Of a stretch of 64,000 nt of DNA, positions 1 through 7,179 are shown piece after piece. The notes under the pieces were generated by a model. That model was given only the letters and a program-made list of their open reading frames with translations. It searched no databases and was not told the origin of the DNA. The stretch is taken from contig NZ_LANA01000001.1 of assembly GCF_012932795.1 (NCBI RefSeq), forward strand, positions 58,022 through 122,021, written 5' to 3'. Position numbers and translations under genes: made by a program. How positions within the stretch are numbered: position 1 is the first letter of the stretch; each line of letters opens with the position of its first letter. The stretch is from Candidatus Pelagibacter communis (GTDB taxonomy: Bacteria; Pseudomonadota; Alphaproteobacteria; Pelagibacterales; Pelagibacteraceae).

Positions 1-824
1 GCATCATCGACGTTATCAATAAAAAGAGTTCTCTCAAGAGCCGTATAATACCCAGAAATCATAGGGAATGTATTCAAAGATAGAATATCTCCTGATTTTA
101 GTTTTCTATTAGTTTTTGGGTTATGTGCACCATCTGTATTCAGTCCTGATTGAAACCAAACCCAGGTATCCATGTATTCTGCATTAGGATATGTTTTTGC
201 AATTTCACGTTCCATTTTATCTCTTCCTGCTATTGCAATTTCAAGCTCACTTTCTCCAACCTTAATATGTTTTTTTATTTCCTCGCCTCCAAGATCAGCT
301 ATTCTTGCTCCATTTTTAATAATTTTTATTTCTTCAGCTGACTTAATCATTCTAAGTTGCATCAAACTCTTTGACACATCACTGAAGATTGAAAATGTAA
401 AAATAGAAATTAGTTTTTCTTTAATGTCTAAAGTTACATGATCGTTCTCAATACCAATGTTTTTTGGTGGTTCATCTCTACCTACAATTGAAACTATTGC
501 TTTTAAAAAATTATCTCTTTTCCAATCAGTAAATATCACATTATCACAATGCGATCTTCTCCAAGGTTGACTGGCATCTATATTAGCTGAAATTGTTGAG
601 ATTTTATCAGAAGTTACAACACAACCATAAGGTCTTCCAAAAGAACAATAGATAAAGCCTGTGTAATAAGCAATATTATGCATTGAAGTTAAAATAACCA
701 TATCTAGATTATTTTTACTCATTATGATTCTTAAATTATTTAATCTTCTTTGGTATTCTTGATCTGTAAAAGGAAGTTTTGCTTTATCGCCATTTTTGAG
801 AGTAAAAAAATCTGGTCTTTCCAT
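1..824 (-). CDS. Creatinase (creatine amidinohydrolase), 3' end beyond the window
   Basis: Creatinase hydrolyses creatine to sarcosine and urea in the cytoplasm. About 274 N-terminal residues are visible of roughly 400 expected; the C-terminus lies off the left edge. The start is the ATG at 824-822 (protein begins MERPDFF). The motifs YCSFGRPYG, QPWRRS, DTWVWFQSG and NTFPMISGYYTALERT follow the Pseudomonas creatinase as I recall it, including the histidine in TDGAHNP (residue 234, corresponding to the catalytic His232). The fold is the pita-bread/aminopeptidase P type. The gene starts 5 bp after the stop of an EamA permease, so the two probably share a transcript. A related M24-family amidinohydrolase is the alternative, but the active-site context favours creatinase. 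Confidence 0.85.
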   Translation of the reverse strand, partial: MERPDFFTLKNGDKAKLPFTDQEYQRRLNNLRIIMSKNNLDMVILTSMHNIAYYTGFIYCSFGRPYGCVVTSDKISTISANIDASQPWRRSHCDNVIFTDWKRDNFLKAIVSIVGRDEPPKNIGIENDHVTLDIKEKLISIFTFSIFSDVSKSLMQLRMIKSAEEIKIIKNGARIADLGGEEIKKHIKVGESELEIAIAGRDKMEREIAKTYPNAEYMDTWVWFQSGLNTDGAHNPKTNRKLKSGDILSLNTFPMISGYYTALERTLFIDNVDD

Positions 825-829
825 CTTAA

Positions 830-1735
830 TTAATTTAATGCAATGAATCTTCTATTGGTTTTAATAGTAAGACTATAATAAATAATAGACATGAAAAGAA
901 AGAAACCACCTATAATAGTATTAGTTGAAGGTATTTCATTAATTCCTAAAAATGGTACCCACACCCAAAAAATTCCACCAATAACTTCCATTAGTGATAG
1001 TAAGGTAAGCTCTGCTGCTGGTATAGCTTTTGACCCTATGGAATATAAAATCAAACCCATACAGACTAAAGTTCCATGAAAAGAAAATAAAGCACTATTA
1101 TAACTCGTTGATAAAAAAACCATATCATTACTTAAAATAATTATTACTGAAACTGCAACACAAAAAAATCCAGCAAAAGCAACTGTAGTAAATTTTGGTG
1201 TTTCTTTTCTCCATCTTAAGGTTACTGAAAAAACTGAAAAACCAATTGATGAAATCATTCCAAATACAAGACCTAGTAGAGAGCTTTTTTGAGTATTCCC
1301 CAAAGCTATAATTACAATCCCAACAGTTGCAATAATAATTGCTACCCAAACATTAATTGATATTCTTTCTTTCAAAAATAAAAAACCTAATAACGCAGTA
1401 AAAAATGGCATTGCTGCCAAACAAAGTAAAGTAATAGCAGCACTTGTATTGGTAATTGAATATATAAATGTGATCATAGCAACCCCAAGTCCAGTACCAC
1501 CAATAATACCTGATATTCCTATTCTAAAATAATTTTTATAAAAATTTTTTCCTTCTTCAAAAAAAAGATACAAGTTAATTACTAAAAAAATTGTTAATCC
1601 ACGAGCAAAAATATACTGCCAAGGAACTAAATTTGGATCGTTCATATATCTAACTACTAAAGGACCAAAAGACCAAATTATACCAGCCATTAAAACAACA
1701 GGTATGGCTATTTTATCGTTTTTTAATTCAATCAT
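830..1735 (-). CDS. EamA/DMT family permease
   Basis: This 301-residue protein has about ten hydrophobic segments arranged as two EamA repeats, typical of the drug/metabolite transporter superfamily. The line FLFLKERIS after the fourth or fifth helix is a common EamA signature. It lies in the inner membrane and the substrate cannot be read from the sequence. It sits immediately upstream of the creatinase gene with a 5 bp gap, so it may move creatine or a breakdown product; that is inference. Its closest relative in this window is the permease at 22103-22993. Confidence 0.85.
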   Translation of the reverse strand: MIELKNDKIAIPVVLMAGIIWSFGPLVVRYMNDPNLVPWQYIFARGLTIFLVINLYLFFEEGKNFYKNYFRIGISGIIGGTGLGVAMITFIYSITNTSAAITLLCLAAMPFFTALLGFLFLKERISINVWVAIIIATVGIVIIALGNTQKSSLLGLVFGMISSIGFSVFSVTLRWRKETPKFTTVAFAGFFCVAVSVIIILSNDMVFLSTSYNSALFSFHGTLVCMGLILYSIGSKAIPAAELTLLSLMEVIGGIFWVWVPFLGINEIPSTNTIIGGFFLFMSIIYYSLTIKTNRRFIALN

Positions 1736-1786
1736 TATTAGATATTTAATGCTAATTATTTTGCACTACAATAAAAATAGCTCTAT

Positions 1787-3031
1787 TCAAAAAAAATTTT
1801 TGTTTGGTCCAATGGCAGAAAAGCAATCAATTAACTCTCCTTTTTTAAATTTAGACTGTCCATCTTTAAATAGACCCCATACATTTGACTGAACAAATGA
1901 TTTAATTTTGAAGGATTCTTGACCTTTTAAAACCTCCAGTTCTAATTTTCCATCTTTGGTTGAAGTTAGTCTTGCTTTTAAAAATCGAATTATTTCTTTA
2001 TTTTTAGAGTAATCATTTTTCAGTTTAGCTTTAAATGGTTTTTCAGCCTTAACACCTAGAATATTAAGGAGATAAGGATAAACAAAAAATCTAAAACAAG
2101 CTGAAGATGAAATAGGATTTCCAGGAAGGCCAAATATTGCTTTTTCAAAACCTTTTAATTTTGCAAATAGAATTGGTTTGCCTGGTCTTATTAAAACTCC
2201 TTTAAAAAAATTAGATAAATTTAACTTTTTAACAACGTATGGAACAAAGTCGTATTTTCCAGCGGAAACAGCTCCAGAAGTAATTATAATATCTATTTTT
2301 GATTTAATACTTTTCTCTATTTGCTTTTTAAAAAGTTTTGTGTCTTTATCTCTTAAAATTCCACCATCAATAAAATTAAACATAAAATTTTTAGATAGTG
2401 AATTTATGTAATGACTGTTAGAATTTCTAACTTTCCAATTAACAATTTTTTTATTATTAGAAATTTCATTTCCAGTTGAAAAAAATAAAATATTTGGTTT
2501 TTTTTTAACTTTTATCTTTGTAACTCCTAATGTTTTAAAAGCCAAAACATGTGCTGATTGGATGATTGATCCTTTTTTTATTATTAAATCTTTCTTTTTA
2601 TAATCAGAGCCTGCAAATCTTATATGTTGGTTTTTTTTTATTTTTTTGTTTATTTGAATATATTTTTTATCTCTATTAAAAATTATTTTTTCAATAGGAA
2701 TGATTGTGTCAAAGCCTCTAGGTATAAGTGCACCAGTCATCACTTCAACTGTTACATTCTTTTTAATTTTATTTATTATTGGGTTATCTCCAGCAGATAT
2801 AGTTTTTAAAATTTTGAAGTTTTGAGAGTTTTTTTTATTTAACTTGTTTGTTTCGTTAGAATTAATGGCAAATCCATCGAATGCAGCATTTGTAGCTGCT
2901 GGATAATTTACAGTTGAATAGATATCTGATACATTAATTCTATTTAATGCCTTTGATGATTTTATAATTTCATCTTGAATTTTAATTTTTGATTTTATTA
3001 AAATTTTCTTAGCTTTTTTATAATTAATCAT
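1787..3031 (-). CDS. moeA: Molybdopterin molybdenumtransferase MoeA
   Basis: MoeA inserts molybdate into adenylated molybdopterin to make the molybdenum cofactor. The 414-residue length is normal. Visible family motifs are PAATNAAFDGFAI near the N-terminus, VMTGALIPRGFDTIIPIE around residues 95-115, TSGAVSAGKYDFVPYV in the middle domain and FGLPGNPISS before the C-terminal beta domain. It follows mobA with a 1 bp gap, so the two are co-transcribed. The nearby formate dehydrogenase is the obvious client enzyme. Confidence 0.93.
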   Translation of the reverse strand: MINYKKAKKILIKSKIKIQDEIIKSSKALNRINVSDIYSTVNYPAATNAAFDGFAINSNETNKLNKKNSQNFKILKTISAGDNPIINKIKKNVTVEVMTGALIPRGFDTIIPIEKIIFNRDKKYIQINKKIKKNQHIRFAGSDYKKKDLIIKKGSIIQSAHVLAFKTLGVTKIKVKKKPNILFFSTGNEISNNKKIVNWKVRNSNSHYINSLSKNFMFNFIDGGILRDKDTKLFKKQIEKSIKSKIDIIITSGAVSAGKYDFVPYVVKKLNLSNFFKGVLIRPGKPILFAKLKGFEKAIFGLPGNPISSSACFRFFVYPYLLNILGVKAEKPFKAKLKNDYSKNKEIIRFLKARLTSTKDGKLELEVLKGQESFKIKSFVQSNVWGLFKDGQSKFKKGELIDCFSAIGPNKNFF

Positions 3032-3032
3032 T

Positions 3033-3644
3033 TTAATTTTTTTTTAGTATTTTTTTTGCTTCTTCTAAATCTTCTTTGGTATTTATATTAAAAAAAGGAT
3101 CAAATTTTTTAGGCTCTATATCAATTGTTTTTACTCCTATTTTATTTGCCCAATCCTCTACTTTCCTAAAATTATTATTAATCAAATCATTTTCTAATGG
3201 TTTTAATAATTTAATTGACCATAAACCAAAAATATTGTGCCTTTTATTGTTTGATTTAATAAAATAGAGCAAGCTACCTTTCGTTTTAATTCTTTTTTGA
3301 TATTCATCAATAATTGAGATTTCAAAAAAGGGTGTGTCTGATGGAAATGTTGCAATCCATTGATACGATTTTTGATTTTCTTTAACCCATTTCATTGCAC
3401 TTAAAACCCCTGCTAATGGTCCAAAGTCATCAAAACAATCAGGAATTATTGTTACATTTTTTATTTTTTTTGTATCTAAACTGAGGCTTGAGACAATAAG
3501 TATCTCTTCATATCTATTACTAATTTTTGATAAAACATGCTCTAACAATGTTTTATCACCAAGTTTTGTCTGGTTTTTATCTTCACCAAATCTCTTTGAT
3601 TTTCCGCCCGCTAGCACAACAGCTAAAATATTGTTATCTTCCAT
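3033..3644 (-). CDS. mobA: Molybdenum cofactor guanylyltransferase MobA
   Basis: MobA attaches GMP to molybdopterin to form the guanine dinucleotide cofactor used by the DMSO-reductase family, which includes formate dehydrogenase. The N-terminal LAVVLAGGKSKRFGEDK is the nucleotidyltransferase loop, and TIIPDCFDDFGPLAGVLSAM and ATFPSDTPFF are conserved. I chose the ATG at 3644 (MEDNNILAVV) because it places the glycine-rich loop at the usual distance; the frame also opens six codons earlier at 3662. It is divergent from the IscU-like gene at 3687, with a shared promoter region of about 40 bp. Confidence 0.9.
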   Translation of the reverse strand: MEDNNILAVVLAGGKSKRFGEDKNQTKLGDKTLLEHVLSKISNRYEEILIVSSLSLDTKKIKNVTIIPDCFDDFGPLAGVLSAMKWVKENQKSYQWIATFPSDTPFFEISIIDEYQKRIKTKGSLLYFIKSNNKRHNIFGLWSIKLLKPLENDLINNNFRKVEDWANKIGVKTIDIEPKKFDPFFNINTKEDLEEAKKILKKN

Positions 3645-3686
3645 AAATAAAATATAAAACATTAATCTCTTAATTAAAGAATTATA

Positions 3687-4097
3687 ATGGACTTAAAAAT
3701 TTTAGAAATTGCATCTGACACAAAAAACCACAAAATAGTTAAAAATCATACACACCAATCGAAAAATAAGAACCCCTTATGTGGTGATGAAATGGAAATT
3801 AGCTTAATAGTTAAAGACAATATAGTTCAAGATATAGGATATCAATGCAGATCATGTGTATATTGCCAAGCTTCTGTTAGTTTACTTTCAAAGTGGGTTA
3901 TGCAAGCACCAATAGAAAAAATTTCAGATTTTGTCTCAAATGCTGAGTTTTTCTTTGATGAAAATTTTGAACAATTAAAAAAAATTAATATAAAAGATTT
4001 GAAAGTTTTTAAAAAAATAATGAATCCAGAAAATATTTCTAGAAAAGAATGTTTATTGCTTCCTTTTAAAACTCTTTCAAAAGCCCTAAAACTTTAA
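3687..4097 (+). CDS. IscU/NifU-like iron-sulfur scaffold-type protein
   Basis: A 136-residue protein resembling the IscU/NifU N-terminal scaffold. NPLCGDEMEISL (Cys32) matches the first ligand region, QCRSCVYCQASVSLL (Cys54, Cys57, Cys60) the second, and RKECLLLPF (Cys122) the third. Ordinary IscU has a single cysteine in the middle motif; here there is a C-x2-C-x2-C run. It stands first in the rightward run leading to the HPP protein, fdhD and formate dehydrogenase, so it may serve cluster assembly for that enzyme, which would carry many Fe-S centres. A dedicated role is inference. Confidence 0.7.
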   Translation: MDLKILEIASDTKNHKIVKNHTHQSKNKNPLCGDEMEISLIVKDNIVQDIGYQCRSCVYCQASVSLLSKWVMQAPIEKISDFVSNAEFFFDENFEQLKKINIKDLKVFKKIMNPENISRKECLLLPFKTLSKALKL

Positions 4098-4126
4098 ACT
4101 AACAATAAAAATAAAAATAAAAAAAT

Positions 4127-4612
4127 ATGATAAATACGATAAAAGAAAACTTTAACAGAGCTCTATATGCTTTAATATTTTCAATAATCACAATTGGTAC
4201 CCTTTCATTCTTAAGTTTTGAAACTCCTTATGGATTGTTTTTAGCTGGATCATTTGGGTCTTCTATGGTTTTACTTTTTGGATATCCAGAAAGTCCTTTT
4301 GCTCAACCCAAAAATGTTTTCTTTGGACACCTAGTGACATCTGTAGTTGGTGTGTTAGTTTTAATGTTTCTTCCAGTTGATCAATTTTTACAAATAGCTA
4401 TCGCTGTAGGTCTTGGTATTTTTGTAATGATACTTCTTGGTGTAACCCACCCACCAGCAGGTGGAAATCCTATAGTTATAATTCTAGGTGCAGTTTCTTA
4501 TGATTTTTTACTAAACCCAATTATTTTTGGTTCAATAATAATAATTGTTTATGCAGTTATTCTAAATCGTTTCATTTTAAAGAAAAACTACCCAAGTAGT
4601 TGGAAAAAATAA
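4127..4612 (+). CDS. HPP family integral membrane protein
   Basis: A 161-residue inner-membrane protein with four or five hydrophobic helices. It carries the family-defining HPP motif in GVTHPPAGGNPIVIILG around residues 105-121, and GSFGSSMVLLFGYPESPFAQPKN, which is also conserved in the HPP family. Some HPP proteins have been linked to nitrite transport in phototrophs. Here the gene lies between an IscU-like gene and fdhD in the formate dehydrogenase locus, so movement of formate or another small anion is a possible job, but nothing in the sequence proves it. Confidence 0.8.
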   Translation: MINTIKENFNRALYALIFSIITIGTLSFLSFETPYGLFLAGSFGSSMVLLFGYPESPFAQPKNVFFGHLVTSVVGVLVLMFLPVDQFLQIAIAVGLGIFVMILLGVTHPPAGGNPIVIILGAVSYDFLLNPIIFGSIIIIVYAVILNRFILKKNYPSSWKK

Positions 4613-4630
4613 TCTTTTCCTTGTTTCAAA

Positions 4631-4658
4631 TTTAGCCAGTTTAAATATACTGGCTAAA
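4631..4658 (+). promoter_or_regulatory. Perfect 10-bp hairpin overlapping the fdhD start codon
   Basis: TTTAGCCAGT at 4631-4640 and ACTGGCTAAA at 4649-4658 are exact inverted repeats around an 8-base loop (TTAAATAT). The last base of the right arm is the A of the fdhD ATG. There is no T-run after it, so it is not an ordinary terminator for the upstream gene. In RNA it would bury the ribosome-binding region; in DNA it could be an operator. The function is not known. Confidence 0.6.
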
Positions 4659-5500
4659 TGAATTCTAATTATAAAATCATAAAATTTAGATCTAATAACT
4701 CGAAAGAGGTTAGTGATCAAATATCCATTGAAGAGCCATTGGAAATAATACTCAAATATAAAGATAAAGAAAATTGGATAGAAAATACTATATCCATTAC
4801 GATGAGAACACCTGGGGATGATGAGGATTTAGTTACTGGCTTTCTTTTTAATGAAAGAGTAATTGAAAAAATTAGCCATATAGAAAATATTGTAGCTAGT
4901 GGTGAACCTGTTGGACAATATAAATTACAAAATAAAGTTATTATTACAATAAACAATTCAGAGAATATAGACATCGATAAAATTAAAAGAAATTTTTTGA
5001 CTAATTCATCATGTGGTGTGTGCGGAAAAACTTCTCTCGAATCTTTAGAAATTATTAAGAAAGATAAAATATTGAAATCTATACCTAAAATACATCATGA
5101 AATTGTAATGAAATCTCCAGATATATTAAAACAAAAGCAATCTGAGTTTTCAAAAACTGGTGGAATTCATGCCAGCGGGTTATTTAGGGCTAATGGAGAA
5201 ATTATTGCTGTAAAAGAAGATGTAGGCCGACATAATGCCTTAGACAAACTAATTGGATTCGTTTTAAAACAAAATTTACTTGATAATAGCTCTCAATTTC
5301 TAACCTGCTCTGGCCGACTTAATTTTGATTTAGTTCAAAAAGCTCTTATGGCTAATATAGGTGTCTTAATTGGTGTGGGTGCGCCAACCAGTCTCGCTAT
5401 AGATTTAGCTAATAAGTTTGACATGACATTAGTTGGCTTTGTAAAAGAAGGTAGCTTTAATATTTATAGTAATAGTGAAAGAATTATAATAAAAAAATAA
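4658..5500 (+). CDS. fdhD: Formate dehydrogenase accessory sulfurtransferase FdhD
   Basis: FdhD carries sulfur from a cysteine desulfurase to the Mo-bis-MGD cofactor so that formate dehydrogenase becomes active. The 280-residue protein shows the conserved SSCGVCGK with Cys119 and Cys122 as the persulfide pair, the TGGIHASGLF segment, VKEDVGRHNALDKLIG and a C-terminal GAPTSLAIDLA. The start at 4658 is the only ATG near the N-terminus; the next in-frame Met is far inside the protein. The start codon lies in the arm of a hairpin. It precedes the formate dehydrogenase genes by 20 bp. Confidence 0.95.
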   Translation: MNSNYKIIKFRSNNSKEVSDQISIEEPLEIILKYKDKENWIENTISITMRTPGDDEDLVTGFLFNERVIEKISHIENIVASGEPVGQYKLQNKVIITINNSENIDIDKIKRNFLTNSSCGVCGKTSLESLEIIKKDKILKSIPKIHHEIVMKSPDILKQKQSEFSKTGGIHASGLFRANGEIIAVKEDVGRHNALDKLIGFVLKQNLLDNSSQFLTCSGRLNFDLVQKALMANIGVLIGVGAPTSLAIDLANKFDMTLVGFVKEGSFNIYSNSERIIIKK

Positions 5501-5520
5501 AAATTTTAATAGGGTAAATT

Positions 5521-7179
5521 GTGTCAAAAAATATCAGTAACTTATCAGGAAGAATTGGTCTTAAAAAAAACCTGTTTGAAAAAATTTCTGAGAGATCTTT
5601 AAATTCTAAAGACTCTAGTGGTATCAAAGAAATAGCTAATGAATACCACATGGGTATATCTACTATTCATGGTGCAGAGAGTTTTTATGAATTTTTAAGA
5701 CCATCTCATAGAGCAAAAAAAGCTTTTGTCTGTAATGGAAGTGCTTGTATGTGTTCTGGAACACAGGAACCTTTAAAGAAAAAATTAAAAGAAAAACTAG
5801 GTGATGATAAAGTTGGTGAGATGTTCTGTCTTGGCCACTGTTATGAAAATAAAGCGTTTCACTATGATGGTGAAAACTATGCTGGCAATGATATTGATAA
5901 AATTGATGAGATAATCAAAGGAGAAGAGATTACACAGGAAAAATTTTTCTCAAAAAGTTTTGCTTCAACAAGTTTTTTAATGGATGATAAGCTTTCAAAC
6001 TTAGATCAATTTAAAGATGTTTTAAATAAATTTATAAATACAGATAAACAAGAAATTATAAAGTCACTTTTAGATTCAAACTTAACAGGCAGAGGTGGTG
6101 CTGGTTTTCCAGCTGGAATGAAATGGGACTTTTGTAGAAAAGCTCCCTCTGAAAAAAAATATGTTATATGCAATGCTGATGAAGGTGACTCAGGAGCTTT
6201 CTCTGATAGATATTTATTAGAAGATCAACCACTTAAAGTTTTATTTGGAATGATTATTTGTGGATATGTTATTGGAAGTGATGAAGGTGTTTTATATATA
6301 AGAGGTGAATATCCAAAATCTATTGAAGCAATAAATGGATGTATTAACTCTTTAAAAAAAGAAGGGTTATTAGGTGAAAATATTCTTGGAACAAATTTTT
6401 CTTTTGATCTAAATATTTGTATAGGACAAGGAGCGTACATATGTGGAGAAGAAACTGCTTTAATTGCATCAATTGAAGGAAGAAGAGCAGAAGTTGATGT
6501 CAGACCACCCTTCCCTGTTACTGAAGGACTTTATAAAAAACCAACAGTTGTTAACAATGTTGAAACTTTAGCTGCGGCTACTGGTATACTTATTAATGGA
6601 GCTGATAAATTTTCAGCAATTGGAAATAAAAAATCTGCAGGTACAAAGTTAGTTTGTTTTGATAGTTTTTTTAATAATCCTGGTGTTTACGAAGTCGAAA
6701 TGGGAACTCCAATGAAAAAAGTTTTAAATGATATTGGTGGAGGTTTTAAAGAACCTATTAAAGCATTACAAATTGGTGGCCCACTTGGTGGTGTTATACC
6801 AATTACTGAAGTAGAAAAATTAAACTTAGATTTTCAAGAGTTTACTGCTGCCGGTTTCATGTTGGGACACGCAAGTATAGTAAGCATTCCAAAAGACTTT
6901 CCAATGGTCGAATATATTCATCATTTATTTGAGTTCACAGCTGAAGAATCATGTGGAAAATGTTTTCCTGGTAGACTTGGTTCTTACCGTGGTAAGGAAA
7001 TGTTTGACCAAGCAAAGAATAAGACTGCCAAAATTCCATTAAAGCTATTAAATGAGCTGCTAGTAACAATGAAAAAAGGCTGTTTATGTGCTTTATGTGG
7101 TGCAATACCTACTCCAATCATGAACATATTAAAATATTTTGGTGATGAAATGAAGGATGATATGGTGAAAGATAATTAA
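5521..7179 (+). CDS. NAD-dependent formate dehydrogenase, fused gamma-beta (NuoE-NuoF type) subunit
   Basis: This 552-residue protein joins two electron-transfer modules of soluble NAD-dependent formate dehydrogenase. Residues about 1-150 form a thioredoxin-like [2Fe-2S] domain with cysteines in CNGSAC and FCLGHC. Residues from about 160 form a NuoF-like diaphorase with GRGGAGFPAGMKW (FMN/NADH) and a C-terminal [4Fe-4S] region. In that region SCGKCFPGR has Gly484 where the third cysteine normally stands, while GCLCALCG (Cys521, 523, 526) holds extra cysteines. In characterised enzymes the two modules are separate FdsG and FdsB chains. The start is GTG at 5521. The stop overlaps the ATG of the catalytic subunit by one base. 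Confidence 0.9.
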   Translation: MSKNISNLSGRIGLKKNLFEKISERSLNSKDSSGIKEIANEYHMGISTIHGAESFYEFLRPSHRAKKAFVCNGSACMCSGTQEPLKKKLKEKLGDDKVGEMFCLGHCYENKAFHYDGENYAGNDIDKIDEIIKGEEITQEKFFSKSFASTSFLMDDKLSNLDQFKDVLNKFINTDKQEIIKSLLDSNLTGRGGAGFPAGMKWDFCRKAPSEKKYVICNADEGDSGAFSDRYLLEDQPLKVLFGMIICGYVIGSDEGVLYIRGEYPKSIEAINGCINSLKKEGLLGENILGTNFSFDLNICIGQGAYICGEETALIASIEGRRAEVDVRPPFPVTEGLYKKPTVVNNVETLAAATGILINGADKFSAIGNKKSAGTKLVCFDSFFNNPGVYEVEMGTPMKKVLNDIGGGFKEPIKALQIGGPLGGVIPITEVEKLNLDFQEFTAAGFMLGHASIVSIPKDFPMVEYIHHLFEFTAEESCGKCFPGRLGSYRGKEMFDQAKNKTAKIPLKLLNELLVTMKKGCLCALCGAIPTPIMNILKYFGDEMKDDMVKDN

